Shown: positions 17,540 through 26,222 of the stretch, piece by piece
Layout of the letters: each line of letters opens with the position of its first letter
How positions within the stretch are numbered: the first letter of the stretch is position 1
DNA from: an uncultured Flavobacteriaceae bacterium
GTDB taxonomy: Bacteria; Bacteroidota; Bacteroidia; Flavobacteriales; Flavobacteriaceae
Direction of reading: 5' to 3'
NCBI GenBank assembly: GCA_938092005.1
Contig: CALKOU010000003.1
Coordinates: 1-64,000, forward strand
Length of the DNA: 64,000 bases
The notes under the pieces: generated by a model
Told to the model about the DNA's origin: nothing
What the model saw: the letters and a program-made list of their open reading frames with translations, nothing else
Database searches by the model: none
Made by a program: the position numbers and the translations under genes

Positions 17540-19288
17540 TTATTGGATTTGAACCGTCTTACTTGGTTTATAACCAATACGGTGTGCCTGAGTAACCAAT
17601 TTAGCCCCAAGTGGTAATGGTATCGAATCTTGATAAATTTGCCAAGATGATGCAGCCTTCTTACCTTCCAAAATGACTTTATATCCTATAGAAGCACCTT
17701 TTGTGTTGCAACTTATGGTAGCTACACCATTGTTAGTACTTATAACAGGATCAGAGGTTACAGATTGAGCAACACGACCATTCCATAATTTTTTAATCAA
17801 TTCTTTTTCTGGTAAATCTGGATTATCACCTATCGTTATTAGCCATTCATCCATTTCTAAGCGAAGGGCTTGAAGTGTTTCTAGAAAGGCGGGGTCAGCT
17901 GCAAGATTATTTAATTCATAAGGGTCAACAGAGCAATCAAAAAGTTCCTCTTTTGGTTTGCTTTCCCTAAACCATTGGCTTTGAATTTCATCAAGCCGAC
18001 CTTCATCTTTTAAACGCAATAATTCTTGCATGGATGGAATACGCTCTCTATAAGTTATAGGCAAATAATATCCTTGGTCTGTTCTATAGTTTCTAATGTA
18101 TTTGAATCGCTTATTCCTTACTGCTCTAATTACATCTGTTTCTGCATCAAACCGATCTGCTGCAGCATGAATAAATTCACGTTTATCGGATTTAAAAGTT
18201 CCCAAAAAGGCTTGCCCTTGCATATAGGGTTTGGGCTCTTCACCAATGAGCGACAATAATGTTGGCGCAAAATCGACAAAACTTATGAGTTGATGATCAT
18301 TAGTTCCTGATTTGGATTTTTTAGGAAATCTGATAATCATAGGAGTGTTTAATCCAGAGTCATAGATTAGTCTTTTTTCTCTTGGCAATGGACCTCCATG
18401 ATCGCCGTAGAAAAAGACGATGGTATTGTCAAGCAAACCGTCGTCTTCGAGCTGCTTTAATACTGCTCCCACTTGTTTGTCCATTTCAGCAATATTGTTA
18501 TATAACTTCCACATATCACGACGTGTCTTTGCAGTATTCGCCAAATAAGGCGGAATATCAAATTTGGTGTCCTTAGATAAATGTACAGGAGTATCTTCTT
18601 CCGTCATGCGATTATTAGCATGGGAACTTCCTTTGTTTTTCCAATCGTAAGTGTTATCTCCTGCATGATAATGTCGTGTTTCAATTTCTCGAAATCCATA
18701 GGGTTCAAATAAGCCAGATTCGTGTGTTTCTGTAAAATTAATTACAGAAAAGAAAGGCTGATTTTCTCCCCTATTACGCCAATGAGCATAAGGACTATTC
18801 TCGTCCCAAGCCGTAACAGGTGCCTTAAATTGATAATCAGTCTTATAATTATTGGTGCAATAATACCCTGCTTTTCGCAACCACTCGCTTATCATTTTCA
18901 CTTCAGAAGGGGGAACAGATTCATAAGCAGGCAGACCTCTTTCTTTGGTGTATGAATTTGTCCGCATGTGGTTTGCACCAATACTAGAAGGATACATCCC
19001 TGTTGCGATAGCTGCTCTACTAGGTGCGCAAACACCAGAAGTAGAAAACAAATTAGGATATATAACACCTTCTTCCGCCAAACGACTAAGGTTTGGTGTA
19101 GCAACTGTATTGTCCCCAAAAGGCGGTATATATGGCCCCATGTCTTCCGTTACCAACCAAAGAATATTTGGACGTTCTGGTATTGTTAATGCTGCAGCAT
19201 CTTCCTTTGTTTTAGTCTTTTTTTCATTTTTTGTTTGGCAACTTGTTATGCATAAACAAAGCAAAAACAATATTTTAAATAATTTCAT
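17540..19288 (-). CDS. S1-family sulfatase lipoprotein (S1_8-like)
   Basis: I start this at the ATG at 19288, which gives a clean lipoprotein signal (KILFLLCLCITSC); the in-frame ATG at 19384 lies inside a repeat and adds 32 implausible residues. The 582-residue sulfatase has the metal-binding TEDMG (residues 47-51), with Glu in place of the usual first Asp, and the CAPSR motif at residues 87-91, so Cys87 is the formylglycine precursor. A FFYGDHGGPLPREKR segment gives further ligands. The C-terminus (TSDPVISTNNGVATISC onward) is an added beta-sandwich often found on heparan-sulfatase-like bacterial enzymes. Family S1_8 is my estimate. It lies 200 bp downstream of GH105, with a structured repeat between, so it may have its own promoter or be the last gene of the GH43 operon. 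Confidence 0.88.
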   Translation of the reverse strand: MKLFKILFLLCLCITSCQTKNEKKTKTKEDAAALTIPERPNILWLVTEDMGPYIPPFGDNTVATPNLSRLAEEGVIYPNLFSTSGVCAPSRAAIATGMYPSSIGANHMRTNSYTKERGLPAYESVPPSEVKMISEWLRKAGYYCTNNYKTDYQFKAPVTAWDENSPYAHWRNRGENQPFFSVINFTETHESGLFEPYGFREIETRHYHAGDNTYDWKNKGSSHANNRMTEEDTPVHLSKDTKFDIPPYLANTAKTRRDMWKLYNNIAEMDKQVGAVLKQLEDDGLLDNTIVFFYGDHGGPLPREKRLIYDSGLNTPMIIRFPKKSKSGTNDHQLISFVDFAPTLLSLIGEEPKPYMQGQAFLGTFKSDKREFIHAAADRFDAETDVIRAVRNKRFKYIRNYRTDQGYYLPITYRERIPSMQELLRLKDEGRLDEIQSQWFRESKPKEELFDCSVDPYELNNLAADPAFLETLQALRLEMDEWLITIGDNPDLPEKELIKKLWNGRVAQSVTSDPVISTNNGVATISCNTKGASIGYKVILEGKKAASSWQIYQDSIPLPLGAKLVTQAHRIGYKPSKTVQIQ

Positions 19289-19380
19289 TTGTATGCATTT
19301 AGACAATTTAAATTTATTCTTTTGATTAGATAATTTAAAAAATATTACACTTTGAGAAGACTTCCTCCTGTGAAACTGGT

Positions 19381-19480
19381 CCACGTAAGGAACTTATATG
19401 AAAAGCCCGCAGCCCGATGAAAGGAGGTGCAAGGACTTGAAACAGAAAGCCCGACCCTGCTAAAAAGCGGGGTAACGCCC
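19381..19480 (-). repeat. Interspersed structured repeat (GGGCGTTACCC...GGGTCGGGCTTTC family)
   Basis: On the reverse strand this 100-bp block opens GGGCGTTACCCCGC-TTTTT-AGCAGGGTCGGGCTTTC, with a hairpin ACCCcGCT/AGCaGGGT, and ends near TTCCTTACGTGG. It is markedly more GC-rich than its surroundings and is non-coding. From memory, elements that begin GGGGCGTTACCC, carry GGGTCGGGCTTTC and end in CCTAACG-like sequence are dispersed through many Flavobacteriaceae genomes. It sits between GH105 and the sulfatase and could act as a terminator or attenuator. Confidence 0.6.
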
Positions 19481-19488
19481 AAAATATT

Positions 19489-20613
19489 TTAATCTAACTT
19501 TAAAATTTCACTACCTGCCAATAAAAAAGCACCTGTTCCAAAGTTTTGCCAAGAATCTGCAGATGCAGGCTCTGGAAAAGCACCAATATTTTGGACCCAC
19601 CCTACACGGCCGTCGTCATGCTGACAAGCCACAATGGCGTTCCAAGCCTTTTTGACTGCAACTGTGTGTTTTTTATCAACCAAACCATTATTAATTCCCC
19701 AAGCTAAAGCAAAAGTATGGAAACCACTACCGCTAACTTCACCATGATTATACGTTTCTGGACTTAATAAACTAGTGCGCCATAAGCCATCTTCTGGTTG
19801 GATTTTCAATAATTTTGAAGCCATTTCTTTGTATAAATTCACATAAAAGTCTCTATGCTTATAATCTTTTGGCAAGTCCTCTAACAGTAATGCTAAACCG
19901 CCAATTACCCAACCGTTTCCTCTAGACCAAAATATTTTTTTCCCATTTGGTTCTTTACTATCGCTTGCATTCCCTTGCCATACATAACGCATATCTCTAG
20001 CAAATAAATTTTCGTCTTTGTCGTACAATCTATTATAAGTTTCCATGTAATACTTATGCATATCATCCAAATACTTTGGTTGCTCTGTTTGTTTAGCATA
20101 TAAATTGATTACTGGTGGTGCCATAAACAAGGCATCACACCACCACCATAAAATGGTTTTATCTTCTTTACTGATATTTGTACCAGCTTTCCAATTATTA
20201 TCTTCGTACAGATGAGCGTCTAAGAAGTTTTTTGTAGGTTCTAAATCTGCGAAATTTCTTCTTTTTTCGTTTTCAGAAACATACAGGTAGCTATAAGAAA
20301 TAGCAACGTCGTCAGCATGATATAACCGTTTGAATGGTTGCCAATTATTAGCTACTGCCTGATTTTTTAACGCTGCCATATACATCATATTTCTCGTCGT
20401 ATGATGTGCTCTTGCTACACCTGTATAATAGGCACCATTTGTCCAATCTGTAGGATGTATTGCAAAAATAGGGTGTGCTTCTTGCCATTCTAAAGCCTTT
20501 ATCATAGCTGCTTTAACTTCAGCTTTATCAATGGATTGAACGGCTACTGCTTTTTGAGTAACTGAACAACTGTATAACGTAACCGCCAATAGTAATAAAA
20601 TCGTTTTTTTCAT
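19489..20613 (-). CDS. GH105 unsaturated uronyl hydrolase, lipoprotein
   Basis: This 374-residue enzyme would remove the 4,5-unsaturated uronic acid left at the non-reducing end by ulvan lyases, releasing 5-dehydro-4-deoxyglucuronate for KduI. The signal ends AVTLYSC. Family hallmarks are visible: [37 protein letters not shown] (the Asp is the expected catalytic residue), [22 protein letters not shown] and [17 protein letters not shown]. The length is normal. It follows the GH3 gene by 6 bp and is the third gene of the GH43-GH3-GH105 unit. Its product directly links the lyase step to the kduI/kduD genes further right. Confidence 0.93.
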   Translation of the reverse strand: MKKTILLLLAVTLYSCSVTQKAVAVQSIDKAEVKAAMIKALEWQEAHPIFAIHPTDWTNGAYYTGVARAHHTTRNMMYMAALKNQAVANNWQPFKRLYHADDVAISYSYLYVSENEKRRNFADLEPTKNFLDAHLYEDNNWKAGTNISKEDKTILWWWCDALFMAPPVINLYAKQTEQPKYLDDMHKYYMETYNRLYDKDENLFARDMRYVWQGNASDSKEPNGKKIFWSRGNGWVIGGLALLLEDLPKDYKHRDFYVNLYKEMASKLLKIQPEDGLWRTSLLSPETYNHGEVSGSGFHTFALAWGINNGLVDKKHTVAVKKAWNAIVACQHDDGRVGWVQNIGAFPEPASADSWQNFGTGAFLLAGSEILKLD

Positions 20614-20619
20614 GTTGTC

Positions 20620-22884
20620 TTATTTCTTTAATTTGAATGTTGTTTCTAAATAATCTTGAGAAGATGTTCCTACTTTAACGGAATAATCTCCTGCCTCTAA
20701 AACTTTTTTCATTGAAATTCCTGTGAATTCTAACATTTTAGGTGTGATGGTAAAAGTGACTGTTTTACTTTCTCCAACCTCTAATTCTATCTTTTCAAAA
20801 CCTTTTAATTCTTTATCTGGTCTAGTCACCGAGCCTATTTCGTCTTTAATATACATTTGAACCGCTTCTTTAGCTTTCATGCTACCATTATTGGTCACCT
20901 TAACACTTACAGTAAGCTCCGTTTCTGGTGTGATTTCTCCACTAGAAATTGATATATCTGAATATTCAAAATCACCATAACTCAAGCCATGACCAAACGG
21001 ATAAATTGGTCCGTCTTCTAAAAATAAATAGCCTTTTTTATAGTTAATTTCTTTCATACTGTAATGATAAGGCAACTGTCCAATGGATCTAGGAATTGTA
21101 ACTGGTGATTTACCTGATGGCGAGACCTCTCCAAAAATAATTTTCGCCGTCGATTCATCTCCAAATTCACTCAAATCCCAAATATCCAAAATAGCATCTG
21201 CTTGCTCAGCAATGGTATTAATGGCTAAAGTTCTTCTGTGTTTTAATACAACGATTACAGGTTTTCCCAAAGCTGAAATTTTCTCAATCAGCTCGTCTTG
21301 AGCACCAACAGGCTCGATAGTTGCTCTATCTCCAACAGTATTCTTAAAATACGCTTCTTTAGCGGTAAACTCATCGCCTCCTAAAAATAGAATGGCTATA
21401 TCTGAACTTCTTGCCATGTTTACCATTTTAGAGATAGCTCTAGGGTCCGCATCTATTAGGCTAGGATTTCCTTTAGCTTCGTCAGTTAAATTAAAGCCTT
21501 TTTCTACAACATACTTAATTTTTGAACCTGAAACAGATTCGAACATCGCTTTAGTATCATCATTTAATAAAGGGCCTAAAAGTGCAATTTTAGTTGACTT
21601 TCCTTTGCTTAGAGGCAATGCCTTATTTTCATTTTTCAATAAAATAATGGACTCTAAATCTGACTCTTTTGCCAATTCTAAAGACGATGCTGCACGAACA
21701 CCTTTTTTCGTTTCTTCAATATCGATATAGGGGTTATCAAAAAGTCCTAAGATGAATTTTGTTCTTAATACACGACGAACTGATCTGTCAATTAGCTTTT
21801 CTAATGCTGGATTTTTCTTAACCATCTCGGGCAAGTATGCGTATGAATCTTCTGCATACAAATCAATATCAATCCCAGCTTCTAAACCCATTTGGGCTGC
21901 AGCCTCAGGCGACTCTGCTACATTCATAAAATAAAACAAACGTGCAATATCGTTTGAATCTGATACCACATATCCTTCAAATCCCCATTGGTCACGTAAT
22001 ACACCTGTTAACAACGCTGGATTTCCATGACTTGCAATACCATTCAAATCTCCGTGAGATGCCATTATTCCTAATGACCTAGCTTCTTTTACGGCAGCTT
22101 CAAAGGGTGGATAAATTTCATCAATTAAGGTTCGTTCTGAAATTTCAATTGCAGCAAAATTAGAACCACCTAAAACTTGTCCGTAACCCGCAAAATGTTT
22201 TGCTACAGCACCAATATGTGTTCCGTTTCCTAAGCCTTTGTAATTGCCTTGTACACCTATTACTGCATTTTTAACCATTTGTGTGGTTAGATAAGTATCT
22301 TCTCCAAAGGCTTCAGACATACGACCAAAACGTGGATCCCGAACAATGTCTGCTTCTGGCGAGTGACACATGTGCATCCCTCTTAAACGTGCTTCTCTAC
22401 CAACTACATCCCATTGTCTTTGTACCAATTCTGGATTAAATGATGCCGCAGATGTCATGGGACGTCCAAATTTGGTGCAGCCTTCAGCATCTACGCCATT
22501 ATAGGATTCTGTGACAAACAATGCTGGAATTCCCCAACGGTTATTTTCTATAATATATTTTTGAAGTTCATTATTTAATTTCGCTGCGGCAACGGCATCA
22601 ATATGTTCTCCTGGGTTTTTTATCCCTGCAATACCTAATTTTAGTTTCTCAATAACCTTATCTGAAAGTTTTAAATTTCCATTTGCGTCAGGTTTTGTGC
22701 CAATATTGGCATGAAAAATACGCATTTGTGCAACTTTTTCTTCAAGTGATAATTTTGACAGAAGTGCTTCAACACGCTCATCTATGGGTAACGAAGAATC
22801 TTTGTAATCCTTTTCTGATAGCTTAGAACAAGACAGTACCATTAAGAATAGAATGGAGACTATTGAAAGTGATTTTATTTTCAT
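20620..22884 (-). CDS. GH3 beta-glycosidase, likely beta-xylosidase/beta-glucosidase, lipoprotein
   Basis: This 754-residue GH3 enzyme has a lipoprotein signal (LMVLSC). The barrel domain includes SPEADIVRDPRFGRMSEAFG and AKHFAGYGQ (residues 228-236), and the nucleophile Asp309 in GYVVSDSND. The second alpha/beta domain and the C-terminal Fn3-like domain (YPFGHGLSYGDFEYSDI; KEAVQMYIKDEIGSVTRPDKELKGF) are complete. GH3 enzymes cleave beta-linked glucose or xylose. Ulvan contains xylose, and xylose genes lie under the same type of promoter, so a beta-xylosidase is the likely function. It lies between GH43 (41-bp gap) and GH105 (6-bp gap). Confidence 0.92.
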   Translation of the reverse strand: MKIKSLSIVSILFLMVLSCSKLSEKDYKDSSLPIDERVEALLSKLSLEEKVAQMRIFHANIGTKPDANGNLKLSDKVIEKLKLGIAGIKNPGEHIDAVAAAKLNNELQKYIIENNRWGIPALFVTESYNGVDAEGCTKFGRPMTSAASFNPELVQRQWDVVGREARLRGMHMCHSPEADIVRDPRFGRMSEAFGEDTYLTTQMVKNAVIGVQGNYKGLGNGTHIGAVAKHFAGYGQVLGGSNFAAIEISERTLIDEIYPPFEAAVKEARSLGIMASHGDLNGIASHGNPALLTGVLRDQWGFEGYVVSDSNDIARLFYFMNVAESPEAAAQMGLEAGIDIDLYAEDSYAYLPEMVKKNPALEKLIDRSVRRVLRTKFILGLFDNPYIDIEETKKGVRAASSLELAKESDLESIILLKNENKALPLSKGKSTKIALLGPLLNDDTKAMFESVSGSKIKYVVEKGFNLTDEAKGNPSLIDADPRAISKMVNMARSSDIAILFLGGDEFTAKEAYFKNTVGDRATIEPVGAQDELIEKISALGKPVIVVLKHRRTLAINTIAEQADAILDIWDLSEFGDESTAKIIFGEVSPSGKSPVTIPRSIGQLPYHYSMKEINYKKGYLFLEDGPIYPFGHGLSYGDFEYSDISISSGEITPETELTVSVKVTNNGSMKAKEAVQMYIKDEIGSVTRPDKELKGFEKIELEVGESKTVTFTITPKMLEFTGISMKKVLEAGDYSVKVGTSSQDYLETTFKLKK

Positions 22885-22925
22885 TATTTATATAAAATTA
22901 TGGTTGTTTTTGTTTTATGTTAATT

Positions 22926-24269
22926 TCATTTAAAATTAAATCTATTGATTTTTAAATTCTTAATTGAAGCTGATTTAAAAACCAAACATATTGTTTGCCC
23001 ATTGTACAAGTCCTTCACATTAAAACTTTCTTTTCTAAAAGCCTTTGTGCTATTGGAGGAAAACCTGCAAGTTGCTAAAATCTTACCACTTGGATTGCCT
23101 TCCCTGACTTCAATTTCGGTTTCTGTTTTCGATAAAACCTCAAATACTATAGCCTTTTTTGAAACAATATTTTGAATGTTTGGATATATCACATGACTGT
23201 TACTCCCGTTTGGGGAAATAGAAAAGCCACCCATAACGTTTTCAGTTTTCCTTACATTGTTGGCGTCAAAATAATCTTCGGCTTCAATGTATCCCATATT
23301 AACATCATACTGACCTACGCCAACACCATTAACATTAATTGTTGCTATCTCACCATTATCTTTATAATGAACGTAACTGATAAATGCATCTCTAAAATAA
23401 CGGTTGCCTGTTTGACTAATATCGCAATACACAAAATAAGATTGATTGTGCCACTCAAAGAAACTACCATGACGTCCTTGCAAAAAACCATTTGGCCATG
23501 TTGGGCTTTCATAGCCTTCGGCAAAACTGGTTTCTTTAATAATTGTATCTACATAGTTGTAGGGCCCGTATAAGTTATCAGACATGGCGTAGAAACAACC
23601 CCACGACAAATAATATTTCCCATTAAATTTATGTACAAAAGGCTTGTCGTCTGTGGGCATTTCATTGTTTTTACCATCACGATTATACGGTCCTCTTGGG
23701 TTATTAATGCTGATTTTTTTGGGCGGCTCAGCAAGACTAATCATATCAGCATTCAATTTAGCGATATAGTAATCCCAAACACCAAAAATGATATAATGGT
23801 CTCCATTTTCTTCATAAATAGCCATGTCATATTCATGGGTAGGAGTTAAATCTGAAGCCAGTAACGGCTTTCCTAGCGGGTCTGTCCACGGACCAACAGG
23901 AGTATCGCTTACCATAACGCCTGTTTGTTCATTTCCCTCAGAAAAATACCAATAATATTTACCATTCTTGTATGCAGCATCTGTTGCCCAACATCTTGAA
24001 TAAGGTTTACCAATGTAAGTGTCTTTTGGATTAAGAACACTCCTTTTTGTCCAGTTTACCAAATCTGGCGATGACCATACCCACCAATCTTCCATAATAA
24101 ACATATTGTTATCAACGGATTTGTCATGTGAAGCATAAACATAAGCCATATCCTCAAATATGTGAATATGAGGGTCGTTTAAACCTTGATCAGGTACAAT
24201 TGGATTTTGAGCGTGAAGCCAATAAGCACACATAACAAATAAAGAAACAAGCAAAAAAATGAACCTCAT
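22926..24269 (-). CDS. GH43-family glycosidase with C-terminal carbohydrate-binding-like module
   Basis: This 447-residue secreted protein (signal peptide ending WLHAQ) has the five-bladed propeller pattern of GH43. The catalytic-base Asp is in QGLNDPHIHIFEDMAYVYAS. The pKa-modulating Asp is likely in WATDAAYKNGKYYWYFS or HEYDMAIYEENGDHY, and the acid Glu in AEGYESPTWPNG. The signature RHGSFFEWHNQSYFVYCDIS follows. The last ~120 residues (IEAEDYFDANNVRKTENVMG) look like a CBM6-type domain. GH43 members are beta-xylosidases or alpha-arabinofuranosidases; xylosidase activity suits ulvan. It is the first gene of the GH43-GH3-GH105 operon. Confidence 0.88.
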   Translation of the reverse strand: MRFIFLLVSLFVMCAYWLHAQNPIVPDQGLNDPHIHIFEDMAYVYASHDKSVDNNMFIMEDWWVWSSPDLVNWTKRSVLNPKDTYIGKPYSRCWATDAAYKNGKYYWYFSEGNEQTGVMVSDTPVGPWTDPLGKPLLASDLTPTHEYDMAIYEENGDHYIIFGVWDYYIAKLNADMISLAEPPKKISINNPRGPYNRDGKNNEMPTDDKPFVHKFNGKYYLSWGCFYAMSDNLYGPYNYVDTIIKETSFAEGYESPTWPNGFLQGRHGSFFEWHNQSYFVYCDISQTGNRYFRDAFISYVHYKDNGEIATINVNGVGVGQYDVNMGYIEAEDYFDANNVRKTENVMGGFSISPNGSNSHVIYPNIQNIVSKKAIVFEVLSKTETEIEVREGNPSGKILATCRFSSNSTKAFRKESFNVKDLYNGQTICLVFKSASIKNLKINRFNFK

Positions 24270-24316
24270 AAATTACAGTGCCTTTTCTGAAATAAAAAGT
24301 GAATATAAAAACGAAC

Positions 24317-24361
24317 TAAATGTATGGTCTGACCTTTTTGGAAGCGTCCTGCCCTGTCCTG
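24317..24361 (-). promoter_or_regulatory. Tandem-repeat promoter element of the GH43-GH3-GH105 operon
   Basis: The reverse strand reads CAGGAC-AGGG-CAGGAC (24346-24361) with two identical halves, then 21 bp, then TACATTTA (24317-24324), a one-mismatch -7 box. The site ends 76 bp before the GH43 start codon. Confidence 0.78.
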
Positions 24362-24373
24362 CCTAAAGAATAA

Positions 24374-26221
24374 TTATTTGACAAGTATTACCCAGTCTTT
24401 ATTCCTTTGTGAGGGCGGCATTCCTAAATGAACAACTCCTGTTGCCGATACAGTTGCAATAGAACCATTTTGTAAAGCCCCCCCATTTCTAGGGTCAAAC
24501 CATTTGACTTGAAACGTTTTACCAGAGTTTCCCAAATGTAACATGATGTTATCTGCATTATGTTCAGCGTAGACGAGATAAACAGTTTCTTCCTTAACCA
24601 TACAGTAAGAAGTATCATCAGAAGTAAGGCTATCATTAGGCTCCATCTCCCAAAACGGAACATGGTCATTGAAAAAATCAAGTACATACTTGTTTTGATC
24701 CCAAAATAAATCACGACTTCTAAAATCCTCACATGTTAGATCTGAATTTGGACTGGCATAACCAAAATACCATTCTACGCCAAACCCACCTGCCATCAAA
24801 GTTCCCCAAAGTGCTCTCGAGCGCGCAAAATTATGTTCTGGATCTTCGTTATCTGGCAACAGTGCAATATTGGCTTTTCCAGGCTCATCTACCGCAATAG
24901 CCCATTTTTTGCCTGTAATATTCGATTTTTTACGCCACTTTAGAACTCTTGCGTGGACATCGTTAAAGTCTGGGTGACTTAATTGAAGTGAGGCACCAGT
25001 CAACGGTGATTGATCACCAATAAAATGCGCAAATCTATCATCCTTGTTTGGGAAAGTATGAATAACTAAGTGACTGCTATAGGCATCTAATTTAGATACA
25101 TAATGGGCAACTTTCAGTGCTTCTTCAATAGGCTGATTGTTTTCTTCACCTAAGTTCCAATTCATTGATAAATGGTGACCAAACCTTGCAATAAGCTCGC
25201 GATAATACAGTTTTCCTTCAATATCAAAAACTCCTTCATCCATCAAATGATCTGTTTCTGTTTCGTGCGTTTTAAAATGTAAAAACATACCCTTAGTTTC
25301 GGCGTATTCGAAAATACGCTCCCATTGATCTAGCTTTGAAACATCAAATCGTGTTTTATGAAACATGGTTTCCCAAGCTTCTTTATTCTTTTTTACACTT
25401 GCGTAGGTTTCATAATTTTCAATGGGTACTTTTAAAAGATGTGGAAAAACATTTCGATCATCTCCGTCTACGTTGAATGTTAAAAACGAAAACACATTTA
25501 ACCCTTCATCAGCTAAATAACGAATCGCACCCAAAAGATTTTTCCCTTTGTCCTGTTGCCACAAAAAAGACGTTGCAGATGTGTCAAAATCTTTGGCGTG
25601 GGGTGCCCAAGTTTTCTGAAAATCCAACGCATTTGTAGCAACATCAATATCGTTATAGGCCAATAAATTTTCTGGAGCGTCAACACCTAATTTAATGAAG
25701 TATTTTCCAGATTCTGCATACTGTAAATAGGACTCACCAATATATTGTAAACGTCCTTTAGCTCTATTATCAACTCCTGTTTTATCTGAAGCATATATGG
25801 TAAATGAACCTGATTGACCATCCATAAAGCCAGCACTTTTAGCACTTAAAAAATCATCTAAAACAGCAACATTTTCTCCTTTCTTAAAGGATACGCTATA
25901 CGTCCATTCACCTAATGTGTCAGGTGTAAACCGAACTTGCCATATATTCCCTTTGCTTGAACTCGTCTCAGCGGCATTGCCATCTGCTGCATAAAACCCA
26001 GGTATCCTATAGGTCTTGTCGCCGTTTGAAAACGTAACATCTAAGCGGTAATGCAAAAATGGATTATCATCTGCTAGCTCGTTGGTTTTTGGGCCTTCAA
26101 AATTAAGCGTAATGCGATGCCATTTTTGAAGCTCACCATCAACAACAACTTCTTTTTGTTGGTTACAAGAGCTGAACGTTAACAGAAGTAAAAAACAAAA
26201 AAGAATATCCTTATACATCAT
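24374..26221 (-). CDS. DUF5060 / TIM-barrel / collagen-binding-domain protein, candidate clan GH-A glycosidase
   Basis: I start at 26221, one base after the stop of the preceding gene, giving MMYKDILFCFLLLLTFSSC, a lipoprotein signal; an ATG at 26236 is also in frame. Numbering below counts from that longer form. Residues 36-150 match a DUF5060 Ig-like domain (WHRITLNFEGP; GIWQVRFTPDTLGEWTYSV type). The middle is a probable TIM barrel in which NLGEE (361-365) and AVDEPGK (448-454) are spaced like the acid/base and nucleophile of clan GH-A glycosidases. The end (VKWFDPRNGG) resembles the 'putative collagen-binding' sandwich found after GH140-type barrels. No precise family can be assigned. It is co-transcribed with the BNR_4 protein. 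Confidence 0.75.
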   Translation of the reverse strand: MMYKDILFCFLLLLTFSSCNQQKEVVVDGELQKWHRITLNFEGPKTNELADDNPFLHYRLDVTFSNGDKTYRIPGFYAADGNAAETSSSKGNIWQVRFTPDTLGEWTYSVSFKKGENVAVLDDFLSAKSAGFMDGQSGSFTIYASDKTGVDNRAKGRLQYIGESYLQYAESGKYFIKLGVDAPENLLAYNDIDVATNALDFQKTWAPHAKDFDTSATSFLWQQDKGKNLLGAIRYLADEGLNVFSFLTFNVDGDDRNVFPHLLKVPIENYETYASVKKNKEAWETMFHKTRFDVSKLDQWERIFEYAETKGMFLHFKTHETETDHLMDEGVFDIEGKLYYRELIARFGHHLSMNWNLGEENNQPIEEALKVAHYVSKLDAYSSHLVIHTFPNKDDRFAHFIGDQSPLTGASLQLSHPDFNDVHARVLKWRKKSNITGKKWAIAVDEPGKANIALLPDNEDPEHNFARSRALWGTLMAGGFGVEWYFGYASPNSDLTCEDFRSRDLFWDQNKYVLDFFNDHVPFWEMEPNDSLTSDDTSYCMVKEETVYLVYAEHNADNIMLHLGNSGKTFQVKWFDPRNGGALQNGSIATVSATGVVHLGMPPSQRNKDWVILVK

Positions 26222-26222
26222 G

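Noticed and set aside
19364-19380. Half-site CAGGAG before the S1_8-like sulfatase, with TATTTTTT 20 bp downstream
   Set aside because: The distal half does not fit (ACCAGT) and the spacing is off by one; it may be a decayed element but was not counted.
19289-19384. N-terminal extension of the S1_8-like sulfatase from an ATG at 19384
   Set aside because: It would place 32 residues, partly encoded by the dispersed repeat, before a perfect lipoprotein signal that starts at 19288.
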